Assembly (NCBI GenBank): GCA_012523465.1
Contig: JAAYIK010000012.1
Span: 1 to 64,000, forward strand
From: Lysobacteraceae bacterium
Lineage (GTDB): Bacteria; Pseudomonadota; Gammaproteobacteria; Nitrococcales; AK92
DNA: 64,000 bases
Reading direction: 5' to 3'
Shown here: in pieces, positions 39,089 through 47,880 of the stretch
How the letters are laid out: each line of letters starts with the position of its first letter
How positions within the stretch are numbered: the stretch's first letter is position 1
Notes under the pieces: generated by a model
Databases searched by the model: none
What the model was told of the DNA's origin: nothing
The model's input: the letters and a program-made list of their open reading frames with translations, nothing else
Program-made: the position numbers and the translations under genes

Positions 39089-41425
39089 ATGAACCCTTCC
39101 CGCCGACTTTGGTGGACCCTCGCGGTCCTCTTCGCCATATCGTTCGGGGCCCTGGGGTGGATCGGTGGCGAGATCTACCGCCAGGCCCCGCCCATCCCGA
39201 CCCAAGTCGTTGCCGCCGACGGCAGCGTGCTCTACACCCAGGACGACATCCAGCGCGGCCGCCAGGTCTGGCAAAGCATGGGCGGCATGCAGGTCGGCTC
39301 CATCTGGGGCCACGGCAGCTACGTGGCGCCGGACTGGTCAGCGGACTGGCTGCATCGGGAGGCGGTCGGCCTGCTCGATCTTTGGGCGCAGCGCGAGTAC
39401 GGCCGCGCCTTCGCTGCCCTGGACGGCGAGCGGCAGGCGGCGCTGAAAGCGCGCCTCAAGGCCGAGATGCGCACCAACACCTACGACCCCGAGACCGGCA
39501 TCGTCACGGTGTCGAACGACCGCGCCGCGGTCATCCGCGCGGTGCAGGAGCATTACGTCGGCGTGTTCGGCGATGATCCGGCCTTCGAGTCGCTGCGCGA
39601 GCAGTACGCCATCGCCAACGGCGCCATCCCGAGCGAGGAAAACCGCCGACTGATGACGGCGTTCTTCTTCTGGACCGCCTGGGCAGCGGCAGCCGAGCGG
39701 CCCGGCTCCGACATTACCTATACCGCCAACTGGCCGCACGAGCCGCTGATCGACAACACCCCCACCACCGCCACCGGAATGTGGTCCATCGCCAGCGTGA
39801 TCCTGCTGCTGGCCGGCATCGGCGCGCTGGTATGGTACCAGGCAGCGCAAAGGCAGGAACCGCCGCCGGTGCCACCCAAGGCCGACCCGCTGCTGCAGAT
39901 CAAGGTGACGCCCTCCATGCGCGCCACCGCCAAGTATTTCTACACCGTGGTGGCGCTGTTCCTGGCCCAGATGACCCTCGGCGCCATTACCGCCCACTAC
40001 GCAGTGGAAGGCCATCACTTCTACGGCTTCAACCTCTCCGAGATCCTGCCCTACGCGGTCGCCCGCAGCTGGCACACCCAGCTGGCAATCTTCTGGATCG
40101 CCACTGCCTGGCTGGCGACCGGCCTGTACATCGCGCCGGCCATCTCCGGCCACGAGCCCAGGTACCAGAAGCTCGGCGTCGATCTGCTCTATGTCGCGCT
40201 GCTGGTGGTGGTGATCGGCTCCCTGGCCGGCCAGTGGCTGGGCGTGATGCAGCGCTTCAACCTCGACACCAACTTCTACCTGGGCCACCAGGGGTGGGAA
40301 TTCGTGGACCTGGGCCGGGCCTGGCAAATCCTGCTGTTCGCGGGCCTGATGATCTGGCTGGCGCTGATGGGGCGCGCGCTGTGGCCGGCGCTCAAGCGCA
40401 AGGCGGAAAACACCACCCTGTTGTGGTTGCTGTTCCTATCCACCATCGCCATCGGCCTGATGTACGCGGCCGGGCTCATGTACGACAAGCACACCCACAT
40501 CTCCATGGTCGAGTACTGGCGCTGGTGGGTGGTGCACCTGTGGGTGGAAGGCTTCTTCGAAGTGTTCGCCACTGCCATCATCGCCCTGCTATTCACCAAG
40601 CTCGGCCTGGTGCGCGCCAGCACCGCAGGCACCGCGACGCTGTTCGCCACCGTGGTGTTCCTGGCCGGCGGCATCCTCGGCACCCTGCATCACCTCTACT
40701 TCGCCGGCACCACCGAGGGCGTGATCGCGGTCGGCGCGATGTTCTCGGCGCTGGAAGTAGTGCCGTTGGTGCTGCTCGGCTTCGAGGCGGCGGAGAACTA
40801 CCGTCATAGCCACGCCACCTCCTGGATGCGCAGCTACCGCTGGCCGGTGCTGTTCTTCGTTGCCGTGGCCTTCTGGAACCTGGTGGGCGCCGGCCTGTTC
40901 GGCTTCATCATCAACCCGCCAATCTCGCTCTATTACCTCCAAGGCCTCAACACCACGCCCAACCACGGCCATGCCGCCCTGTTCGGCGTCTACGGCATGC
41001 TGGGCATCGGCCTGATGCTGTTCTGCCTGCGCGGCCTCAGCGCGCCGCTGGCCTGGAAGGACAAGCTGCTGGGCCCGGCCTTCTGGCTGCTGAACATCGG
41101 CCTCGTCGGCATGACCTTCTTCGCCTTGCTGCCGGCCGGCATCTACCAGGCCTGGGCCAGCATCTCCCAGGGCATGTGGTATGCCCGCTCGCCGGAGGTT
41201 ATCCACTCCCCGTGGATGGAGGCCTTCGTCTGGCTGCGGGTTCCGGGTGACATCGTCTTCGCCGGCGGCGCCGTCCTGCTGGGCCTGTTCGTCTACTGCC
41301 TCTGGCGCGGCAGTCGGCATGCCGCGACGGCCAGCATGGCCGGCCTTGCGGAATCCCCAGCGGCGAATCCCGTCTCGGCCAGACCGGCCATCACCCCGAG
41401 CGCGCACGGCTCGGAGCAGGCTTGA
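39089..41425 (+). CDS. norZ: Quinol-dependent nitric oxide reductase (qNor, NorZ type)
   Basis: 778 residues, GGAGG just before ATG. Single-subunit form: an N-terminal extension with a helix and a periplasmic domain (residues about 30-220, QRGRQVWQSMGGMQVGSIWGHG), fused to a twelve-helix haem-copper-oxidase-like core. The core holds conserved histidine segments such as ARSWHTQLAIFWIATAWLATG, WWVVHLWVEGFFEVFATAI and GTLHHLYFAGT. It reduces two NO to N2O using quinol, without a cytochrome c subunit. Flanked by its own FNR box and a strong terminator, so monocistronic. Confidence 0.93.
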   Translation: MNPSRRLWWTLAVLFAISFGALGWIGGEIYRQAPPIPTQVVAADGSVLYTQDDIQRGRQVWQSMGGMQVGSIWGHGSYVAPDWSADWLHREAVGLLDLWAQREYGRAFAALDGERQAALKARLKAEMRTNTYDPETGIVTVSNDRAAVIRAVQEHYVGVFGDDPAFESLREQYAIANGAIPSEENRRLMTAFFFWTAWAAAAERPGSDITYTANWPHEPLIDNTPTTATGMWSIASVILLLAGIGALVWYQAAQRQEPPPVPPKADPLLQIKVTPSMRATAKYFYTVVALFLAQMTLGAITAHYAVEGHHFYGFNLSEILPYAVARSWHTQLAIFWIATAWLATGLYIAPAISGHEPRYQKLGVDLLYVALLVVVIGSLAGQWLGVMQRFNLDTNFYLGHQGWEFVDLGRAWQILLFAGLMIWLALMGRALWPALKRKAENTTLLWLLFLSTIAIGLMYAAGLMYDKHTHISMVEYWRWWVVHLWVEGFFEVFATAIIALLFTKLGLVRASTAGTATLFATVVFLAGGILGTLHHLYFAGTTEGVIAVGAMFSALEVVPLVLLGFEAAENYRHSHATSWMRSYRWPVLFFVAVAFWNLVGAGLFGFIINPPISLYYLQGLNTTPNHGHAALFGVYGMLGIGLMLFCLRGLSAPLAWKDKLLGPAFWLLNIGLVGMTFFALLPAGIYQAWASISQGMWYARSPEVIHSPWMEAFVWLRVPGDIVFAGGAVLLGLFVYCLWRGSRHAATASMAGLAESPAANPVSARPAITPSAHGSEQA

Positions 41426-41483
41426 AGCCGGCTTCGGCCCGTCTCGCCGGCCGGCGGGCCCAGCCCCCGGCCCATGCCCCACC

Positions 41484-41511
41484 AACGGCCCGCCAAGCGG
41501 GCCGTTTTTTC
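41484..41511 (+). terminator. Rho-independent terminator after qNor
   Basis: Stem AACGGCCCGC / GCGGGCCGTT (10 bp) with loop CAA, followed by a T run; it starts 58 bases after the stop. Its stem is the same as that of the terminator after nirK. Confidence 0.9.
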
Positions 41512-41549
41512 TTCCTGCTCCTGGCCAATTCCGCATTGCGCCGGCGGAT

Positions 41550-41563
41550 TTGACCTATGTCAA
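41550..41563. promoter_or_regulatory. FNR/Dnr/NnrR-type box upstream of nirK
   Basis: TTGACCTATGTCAA is a perfect palindrome of the TTGAC-N4-GTCAA variety used by Dnr/NnrR-class regulators. Its centre is about 41 bases before a predicted start near 41598; an extended -10 (TGATACTTT) is seen at 41583-41591. The following 90 bases are AT-rich leader. Confidence 0.8.
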
Positions 41564-41651
41564 TTTAAACATTCATAACAGATGATACTTTAATTTCAAC
41601 GCAATAAATTCTTCCTGAAGAACGGATTCATTTTACCTGGAGATGCATGCC

Positions 41652-43016
41652 ATGAAAGCCACCATACTGCACAAAGCCGCCGCCGCATTGTTGCTGGGAG
41701 CCGTGGCCATGGGGCCCGCGGCCGCGGACTCGGCTCCCAAGGAGCAAGTCACCTACCGGCCCGACGTCACCTTTACCCTGCGCACCGGAATCGCTGACGG
41801 CAAGCTGGTCTTTATCGGCGCCAAAGGCGACATCGAAGGCCAGATCAACCCCGACCTGCATGTCCCGGAAGGCGCCGTGGTCCAGATCAATCTGATCAAC
41901 GGCGACGGCGCGATTCACGACATCGCCCTGCCCGATTTCAATGTCGATTCCGACGACATCAGCGGCAAGGGCTCGTCCACGGCGGTCGTGTTCCGGGTCG
42001 ACAAGGCCGGCGAGTTCAAGTACCTCTGCACCCTGCCCGGCCACGTCCAGGCCGGCATGATCGGCAAGCTCATCGTCGGCGACGGCGTGGCCGATGTCGC
42101 CCCCAAGGGCATGGAAGTGGCGCAGGATCCCACCGCCGTCGGCGAGCCGGTTGGCAAGCGCGGTCCGCGAACGCTGAACGTTACCCTGGAGACCACCGAG
42201 GTCGTCGGCCAGCTGTCCGACGGCAGCACCTATCGCTACTGGACCTTCAACAACAAGGTGCCGGGGCCCTTTATCCGGGCGCGGGTGGGCGACACCATCA
42301 ACGTCACCCTGGCCAACGCCACCGACAGCAAGCACATCCACTCGGTGGACTTCCACGCGGTGACCGGTCCCGGCGGCGGCGCGGAAGTGACCCAGGCGCC
42401 TCCGGGCAAGGCGGAAAGCTTCACCTTCAAGGCCCTCAAGCCAGGCCTGTACGTGTACCACTGCGCGACGCCCATGGTGGCCCAGCACATCTCCAACGGC
42501 ATGTACGGCCTGATCCTGATCGAGCCGGAGGGCGGCCTGCCGCCGGTGGACCGGGAGTTCTACGTGATGCAGGGCGAGCTCTACACCACCCAGCCGCACG
42601 GCACGCCGGGCGAGCACGAGTTCTCGCTGGAGCGGCTGCTGGACGAAAGGCCAACCCATTTCGCCTTCAACGGCACCATGAACGCGCTCACCAAGACCCA
42701 TGCCATGGAGGCTAAGGTCGGCGAGACGGTGCGGATCTTCTTCGGCGTGGGCGGCCCCAATGCCACCTCTAGCTTCCACGTCATCGGCGAGATCTTCGAC
42801 CGCGTCTACCGCGACGGCGATTTGATTACGCCGCCCTCGGAAGGCGTGCAGACCGTGACGGTCGGTCCCGGCAGCGCTGCCATGGTGGAGTTCAAGGTGG
42901 ACGTTCCCGGCCGCTACATCTTGGTGGACCACGCGTTGTCGCGGATGGAAAAGGGCCTGGCCGGCTTCCTCCATGTGACCGGTCCGGAGAATCCCGACAT
43001 CTTTCACGCCAATTGA
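41652..43016 (+). CDS. nirK: Copper nitrite reductase NirK with N-terminal cupredoxin domain
   Basis: 454 residues from ATG at 41652; GGAG at 41639-41642 sits nine bases before it and excludes the ATG at 41643. It has a signal peptide to about residue 26, then an extra cupredoxin domain (about 35-145) with type-1 copper ligands H89, C126, H131 and M136. The two-domain NirK core keeps type-1 ligands H230, C271, H279 and M284, type-2 ligands H235, H270 and H427, and catalytic D233 and H376. It reduces nitrite to NO in the periplasm. The added domain could act as a fused electron donor, as known for Hyphomicrobium-type enzymes. Confidence 0.94.
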   Translation: MKATILHKAAAALLLGAVAMGPAAADSAPKEQVTYRPDVTFTLRTGIADGKLVFIGAKGDIEGQINPDLHVPEGAVVQINLINGDGAIHDIALPDFNVDSDDISGKGSSTAVVFRVDKAGEFKYLCTLPGHVQAGMIGKLIVGDGVADVAPKGMEVAQDPTAVGEPVGKRGPRTLNVTLETTEVVGQLSDGSTYRYWTFNNKVPGPFIRARVGDTINVTLANATDSKHIHSVDFHAVTGPGGGAEVTQAPPGKAESFTFKALKPGLYVYHCATPMVAQHISNGMYGLILIEPEGGLPPVDREFYVMQGELYTTQPHGTPGEHEFSLERLLDERPTHFAFNGTMNALTKTHAMEAKVGETVRIFFGVGGPNATSSFHVIGEIFDRVYRDGDLITPPSEGVQTVTVGPGSAAMVEFKVDVPGRYILVDHALSRMEKGLAGFLHVTGPENPDIFHAN

Positions 43017-43073
43017 GCAGCCATCAATTCGATGCGAATATGGGGAAATTGCTAGCCAGGATTTTCCCCAGAT

Positions 43074-43101
43074 AACGGCCCGCCCAGCGGGCCGTTTTTT
43101 T
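43074..43101 (+). terminator. Rho-independent terminator after nirK
   Basis: Stem AACGGCCCGC / GCGGGCCGTT with loop CCA and a T run, 58 bases after the nirK stop. An additional TGGGGAAA / TTTCCCCA inverted repeat (43041-43070) lies just before it. Both would separate nirK from the nap operon. Confidence 0.9.
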
Positions 43102-43111
43102 ATTCCGCCGT

Positions 43112-43140
43112 TTGATTTGCTGCGGGCGCAGTCCTAATCT
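43112..43140 (+). promoter_or_regulatory. Sigma70-type promoter of the nap operon
   Basis: TTGATT, a 17-base spacer, then TAATCT, predicting a start near 43147, 27 bases before napE. No FNR/Dnr palindrome was seen between the nirK terminator and napE, so nap may be controlled differently from nirK and the NO reductase gene. Confidence 0.65.
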
Positions 43141-43173
43141 TGCGGAAAAGGGGGAGGAAACAAGGAAGACCCC

Positions 43174-43335
43174 ATGCAGCAAACGGTGGACAAGCAAGAG
43201 AAACGCCGGGAACTGGCGACGTTTCTCTTTTTGAGCTTCGTTCTTTGGCCATTGCTGACGGTGATGGCAGTCGGCGCCTACGGCTTCATCATCTGGATCT
43301 CGCAATGGTTCCTAGGCCCGCCGGGACCGGGCTGA
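43174..43335 (+). CDS. napE: NapE, small membrane protein of periplasmic nitrate reduction
   Basis: 53 residues: a polar N terminus (MQQTVDKQEKRREL), one transmembrane helix (ATFLFLSFVLWPLLTVMAVG) and a short WISQWFLGPPGPG end. This is the typical NapE layout. The start has AAGGA upstream. It leads the operon napEFDABC, 18 bases before napF. Its exact task is not known; it is assumed to assist or stabilise the Nap complex in the membrane. Confidence 0.85.
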   Translation: MQQTVDKQEKRRELATFLFLSFVLWPLLTVMAVGAYGFIIWISQWFLGPPGPG

Positions 43336-43353
43336 TCACGGTGGAGCGGTGCC

Positions 43354-43872
43354 ATGGACAGGCTTGACACTTCCCGCCGCGCGTTTCTGCGCGGCCGGCT
43401 GACACCGCCCGAGCCTCCTCCCATCCGTCCCCCGTGGGCGAAGGCCGAGCCGGAATTCACCACCGCCTGCACGCGCTGCCAGGCCTGCCTGCCGGCCTGC
43501 CCGGCGGGCATCCTGCGGCTCGCCAACGATGGCTACCCCCAGGTCGACTTCAGCCTGGGCGAGTGCACCTTCTGCCGCGCCTGCATCGATGCCTGCACGC
43601 ACGGGGCGTTTCTCGCCCCCGATGAAGCCCGCCCCTGGAACCATGTCGCCGCCGTCGGTGCAGGCTGCCTCGGGCTGCAAGGCGTCTATTGCCGCAGCTG
43701 CGGCGACGTCTGCCAGCCGGGCGCGATCAGCTTCGGCTTCGGCAGCCGCGCCCTCCCGATCCCCAGCATTGATCCTGCCGCCTGTACCGGCTGCGGCGCC
43801 TGCATCGCGGCCTGCCCGGCAGCGGCCATCAGCACGGTCACGGCAACCAGCGCAGAGGATGCGGCCACATGA
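43354..43872 (+). CDS. napF: NapF, ferredoxin-type protein
   Basis: 172 residues. Three [4Fe-4S] motifs of CxxCxxCxxxC form: C39-C42-C45-C49, C71-C74-C77-C81 and C144-C147-C150-C154; an additional C113-x2-C116-x3-C120 set precedes the last. The N-terminal RRAFLRGR motif is typical of NapF. It is a cytoplasmic protein that helps load or activate NapA before Tat export. It overlaps napD by 4 bases (ATGA). Confidence 0.92.
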   Translation: MDRLDTSRRAFLRGRLTPPEPPPIRPPWAKAEPEFTTACTRCQACLPACPAGILRLANDGYPQVDFSLGECTFCRACIDACTHGAFLAPDEARPWNHVAAVGAGCLGLQGVYCRSCGDVCQPGAISFGFGSRALPIPSIDPAACTGCGACIAACPAAAISTVTATSAEDAAT

Positions 43873-44156
43873 GCGACGAAGTGCATATCTCCAGCCTGCT
43901 CATCCACGTCAGACCCCAGCACCTGCCGGACCTTGCCGCGCGCCTGACCGGCCGCCCCGGGGTGGAAATCCACGCCCGGGATCCCCGCGGCAAGCTGGTC
44001 CTAGTGCTGGAAACCAAAAGCGAGCTGCAAATCACCGCGATCATCGATTTCATCGAGCGGCAACCCGGCGTGCTCGCCGTGAGCATGTCCTATCACCAAG
44101 TGGAACGCGCCGACCTGCTGGCGCAGGAGAGTCAAGATGGACCTGACGCGCCGTGA
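43869..44156 (+). CDS. napD: NapD, chaperone for the NapA Tat signal
   Basis: 95 residues. Conserved [20 protein letters not shown] at the start and [12 protein letters not shown] near the end mark the family. NapD binds the twin-arginine signal peptide of NapA and holds back export until the molybdenum cofactor is in place. It overlaps napF by 4 bases and napA by 20 bases, so translation of all three is linked. Confidence 0.92.
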   Translation: MSDEVHISSLLIHVRPQHLPDLAARLTGRPGVEIHARDPRGKLVLVLETKSELQITAIIDFIERQPGVLAVSMSYHQVERADLLAQESQDGPDAP

Positions 44157-46640
44157 CCTGATCAAGCTGGCGGCCGCCAGCACCGCCGCGGCGGCCGGCG
44201 GCATCTCGCTGCCGGCCCTGGGCCAGAACGTGATCACCTCGTCCGAGTACACCCGCCTGCAATGGGACAAGGCGCCCTGCCGCTTCTGCGGCACCGGCTG
44301 CAGCGTCAACGTCGCCACCCGCGACAATCAGGTCGTCGCCACCCACGGCGACATCCTCTCGCCGGTCAACCGCGGCATCAACTGCATCAAGGGTTACTTC
44401 CTCTCCAAGATCATGTATGGAGCGGATCGGCTCACCCAGCCGCTGCTGCGGATGCGCAACGGCAGGTTCCACAAGGAAGGCGAGTTCACCCCGGTCAGCT
44501 GGGAGCAGGCCTTCGACATCATGGCCGAGAAGTTCAAGCAGGCCCTGCGTGACAAGGGCCCCTCCGCGGTCGGCATCTTCGGCTCCGGCCAGTGGACCAT
44601 CTGGGAAGGCTATACCGCGCTCAAGCTGTTCAAGGCCGGGTTCCGCACCAACAACGTTGACCCCAACGCCCGCCATTGCATGGCCTCGGCCGCCTACGCC
44701 TTCATGCGCACCTTTGGCATGGACGAGCCGATGGGCTGCTACGACGACATCGAGGCCGCCGACGCCTTCGTACTCTGGGGCTCCAACATGGCGGAGATGC
44801 ACCCCATCCTCTGGACCCGCGTCGCCGACCGGCGGCTGTCGGCGCCGGGCACCCGGGTGGCGGTCCTGTCCACCTTCGAGCACCGCTCCTTCGAGCTGGC
44901 CGACCTGCCCATCATCTTCGCCCCGCAATCAGATCTGGCCATCGCCAACTACATCGCCCGCTACATCATCGAGAAGGGCGCGGTCAACGAGGAGTTCGTC
45001 AAGAAACACACCAAGTTCAAGCTGGGCAACACCGACATAGGCTACGGCCTGCGCGCCGAGCATCCCCTGGAGCGGGCGGCCGCCAACGCCCACGATCCCG
45101 GCGGCGCCAAGGACATCAGCTTCGAGGACTATGCCGAGTTCGTGCGCCGGTACGACGCCGAGACCTTCAGCCGCATCTCGGGCGTGCCCAGGCACAAGCT
45201 GGACGCCCTGGCCGAGCTGTACGCCGACCCCGACGTCCGGGTCATGTCCTTTTGGACCATGGGCTTCAACCAGCACACCCGCGGCGTCTGGGCCAACCAC
45301 CTGGTCTACAACCTGCATCTGTTGACCGGCAAGATCTCCACCCCAGGCAATAGCCCCTTCTCGCTGACCGGGCAGCCCTCGGCCTGCGGCACCACGCGCG
45401 AGGTGGGCACCTTCGCCCATCGCCTGCCAGCCGACCTGATGGTCGACAATCCGGAGCACCGCGCCATCGCCGAGCGCATCTGGAAGCTGCCGCCGGGCAC
45501 CATCCCCAGCGAGCCCGGTTTCCACGCCGTCGAGATGAATCGCAAGCTCAGGGACGGCGAGCTCAACGCCTACTGGGTGCAGGTCAACAACAACGGCCAG
45601 GCCGCGGCCAACATCAACGAGGAGCTGATCCCGGGCTACCGCAACCCGGACAACTTCATCGTCGTCTCCGACGCCTACCCCACCGTGACCACCCAACTGG
45701 CCGACCTCATCCTGCCGGCGGCCATGTGGGTGGAGAAGGAAGGGGCCTACGGCAACGCCGAGCGGCGCACCCAGTTCTGGCGCCAGCTGGTGCAGGCGCC
45801 CGGCGAGGCGCGCGCTCCGACCTCTGGCAGCTCATGGAGTTCTCCAAGCGCTTCAGGACCGAGGAGGTCTGGCCGCAGAAGCTGCTCGCCAAGGCGCCGG
45901 AGTACCGGGGCAAGACGCTGTTCGACGTGCTGTTCAGAAACGGCCAGGTGGATCGCTTCCCCCTCAGCGACATCAAGCCCGGCTATCGCAACCACGAGTC
46001 CGAGGCCTTCGGCTTCTACGTCCAGAAAGGCTTGTTCGAGGAATACGCCTCCTTCGGCCGCGGCCACGGCCACGACCTGGCCCCCTTCGAGCGTTACCAC
46101 GAGGAGCGCGGCCTGCGCTGGCCGGTGGTCGACGGCAAGGAAACCCTCTGGCGCTACAAGGAAGGCTACGACCCCTACGTCAAGCCGGGCGCCGGCTGGG
46201 AGTTCTACGGCGAGCCGGATGGCCGCGCCAACATCTACGCCCTGCCCTACGAACCGCCGGCGGAGGCGCCGGACGAGGAATACCCGTTCTGGCTGGTCAC
46301 CGGCCGCGTCCTCGAGCACTGGCACTCGGGCTCCATCACGCGGCGCGTCCCCGAACTCCACCGCGCCTACCCGAACGCGCAGGTCTTCATGCATCCGGAA
46401 GACGCCCGCGCGCTGGGGCTGCGGCGTGGCTCCGAAGTGCGCGTCGTCAGCCGCCGCGGCGAGATCCGCACCCGGGTCGAGACCCGCGGCCGCAACAAGC
46501 CGCCCAAGGGCGTGGTGTATGTGCCCTGGTTCGATTCCAGCCAGCTGATCAACAAGGTCACACTGGACGCAACCGACCCGATCTCCAAACAGACCGACTA
46601 CAAGAAGTGCGCCAGCAAGATCGTTCCGGTGCCGTTGTAA
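44137..46640 (+). pseudogene. napA: NapA, periplasmic nitrate reductase catalytic subunit, frameshifted
   Basis: Twin-arginine signal RRDLIKLAA (residues 5-13). [4Fe-4S] cysteines C48, C51, C55 and C83 and the molybdenum ligand C181 (NARHCMASA) are intact. A (GC)4 tract at 45808-45815 shifts the frame after PGEAR; with (GC)3 the reading continues [13 protein letters not shown] and ends at 46640. The total length is 3n+2, so it looks like a two-base gain, and the corrected protein is about 833 residues, close to the usual 830. Both parts are well conserved, so a sequencing or assembly error is likely; otherwise the enzyme would be truncated near residue 560. Confidence 0.9.
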
Positions 46641-46655
46641 GGGAGGCAGGCAACC

Positions 46656-47123
46656 ATGAGCAAACCGATCCGGCTGGCGGTCGTCGCGGCTTTGGCGGTC
46701 GCCCTAATTCCATCCATCGGGCCGGCCCAGCTCGGCCACGACACCCTGCGCAACGCACCGGTCACCGAGGAGCCGCCGGCGCCGCGCCTGCCCACGGTGG
46801 AGAACCGGGACCTGCGGCGGATGCGGGCCTACCCCATGCAGCCGCCGACCATCCCCCACAAGATCGACGACTACCAGCTCGACCTCAACGCCAACAAGTG
46901 CATGTCCTGCCACTCGCGCGTCCGCACCGCGGACACCCAGGCGCCGATGATCAGCGTCACCCACTACCAGGACAGGGACGGCAACTTCCTCGCCGAGCTC
47001 TCGCCCCGGCGCTACTTCTGCACCCAGTGCCACGTGCCGCAGACCGAGGTCAAGCCGCTGGTCGGCAACGAGTTCATCGACGTCGACCAGCTGATCCGCA
47101 GACAGCGCAGCGGCTCGCGCTGA
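46656..47123 (+). CDS. napB: NapB, dihaem c-type cytochrome subunit
   Basis: 155 residues, GGGAGG upstream. It has a signal peptide (LAVVAALAVALIPSIGPAQ) and two haem c sites, CMSCH (residues 83-87) and CTQCH (123-127), with the conserved PPTIPHKIDDY stretch that precedes the first haem. It carries electrons from NapC to NapA in the periplasm. The gene is 15 bases after napA. Confidence 0.92.
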   Translation: MSKPIRLAVVAALAVALIPSIGPAQLGHDTLRNAPVTEEPPAPRLPTVENRDLRRMRAYPMQPPTIPHKIDDYQLDLNANKCMSCHSRVRTADTQAPMISVTHYQDRDGNFLAELSPRRYFCTQCHVPQTEVKPLVGNEFIDVDQLIRRQRSGSR

Positions 47124-47144
47124 TAGCGAGCAAGGAGAACTGGG

Positions 47145-47780
47145 GTGTCAAGAAAACTATTTGGCCTGGTCCGCTCCGGCTGGAAGACGCTGTCCCGGCC
47201 GTCGCGCTACTACAGCCTCGGCTTTCTTTCCATCGGTGGCTTCGTCTGCGGCATCCTATTCTGGGGTGGCTTCAACACCGCGCTCGAGCTCACCAACACC
47301 GAGCCGTTCTGCATCAGCTGCCACGAGATGCGCAGCAACGTCTACCAGGAGCTGCAGGGCACCATCCACTTCACCAACCGCTCCGGCGTGCGCGCCACCT
47401 GTCCCGACTGCCACGTGCCGCACGACTGGACTGACAAGATCGCCCGCAAGATGCAGGCCTCGAAAGAGGTCTGGGGCTGGCTATTCGGCACCATCAACAC
47501 CCGCGAGAAGTTCCTCGACCATCGCCTGGAGATGGCCATGCGCGAATGGCGCCGGCTCAAGGCCAACGACTCGCTGGAGTGCCGCAACTGCCACGCCTTC
47601 GAGTACATGGACTTCACCCGCCAGAGCCCCCGCGCCGAGCGCGCCCACATCCGCGGCCTGCAGCAGGCCGGACTGACCTGCATCGACTGCCACAAGGGCA
47701 TCGCCCACGATCTGCCGCCCATGGAAGGCATCGAAGGCTGGGACCTGTCGCCCAGAGGCCAGGCCACTTCCATGCGCTGA
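47145..47780 (+). CDS. napC: NapC, tetrahaem quinol dehydrogenase
   Basis: 211 residues from GTG at 47145, preceded by AAGGAG. It has an N-terminal transmembrane anchor ([20 protein letters not shown]) and four haem c motifs CISCH, CPDCH, CRNCH and CIDCH in a periplasmic domain of the NapC/NirT family. It oxidises membrane quinol and passes electrons to NapB. It is the last gene of napEFDABC, so napG/H are absent and electrons must enter through NapC only. Confidence 0.93.
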   Translation: MSRKLFGLVRSGWKTLSRPSRYYSLGFLSIGGFVCGILFWGGFNTALELTNTEPFCISCHEMRSNVYQELQGTIHFTNRSGVRATCPDCHVPHDWTDKIARKMQASKEVWGWLFGTINTREKFLDHRLEMAMREWRRLKANDSLECRNCHAFEYMDFTRQSPRAERAHIRGLQQAGLTCIDCHKGIAHDLPPMEGIEGWDLSPRGQATSMR

Positions 47781-47804
47781 GCGCCTTGCGGAATGGACCA
47801 GCGC

Positions 47805-47858
47805 CGGCCGGCCCCGATGCCTGCCCCACCAAGGCGGGGCAGGCATCGGGGCCGGCCG
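47805..47858. terminator. Perfect 23-bp inverted repeat between napC and the acyl-CoA synthetase gene
   Basis: A 23-bp perfect stem (arm begins CGGCCGGCCCCGATGCC) around the 8-base loop ACCAAGGC. It lies 24 bases after napC and 22 bases before the convergent gene's stop. No T run follows on either side. By position it may stop transcription from both directions, possibly with Rho, or protect both 3' ends. Confidence 0.65.
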
Positions 47859-47880
47859 CGGGGCGGCCGGCGGCAACTCT

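Noticed and set aside
41628-43007. Open frame of 459 codons on the minus strand opposite nirK
   Set aside because: It mirrors nirK codon by codon and has no ribosome site or family likeness; nirK is certain.
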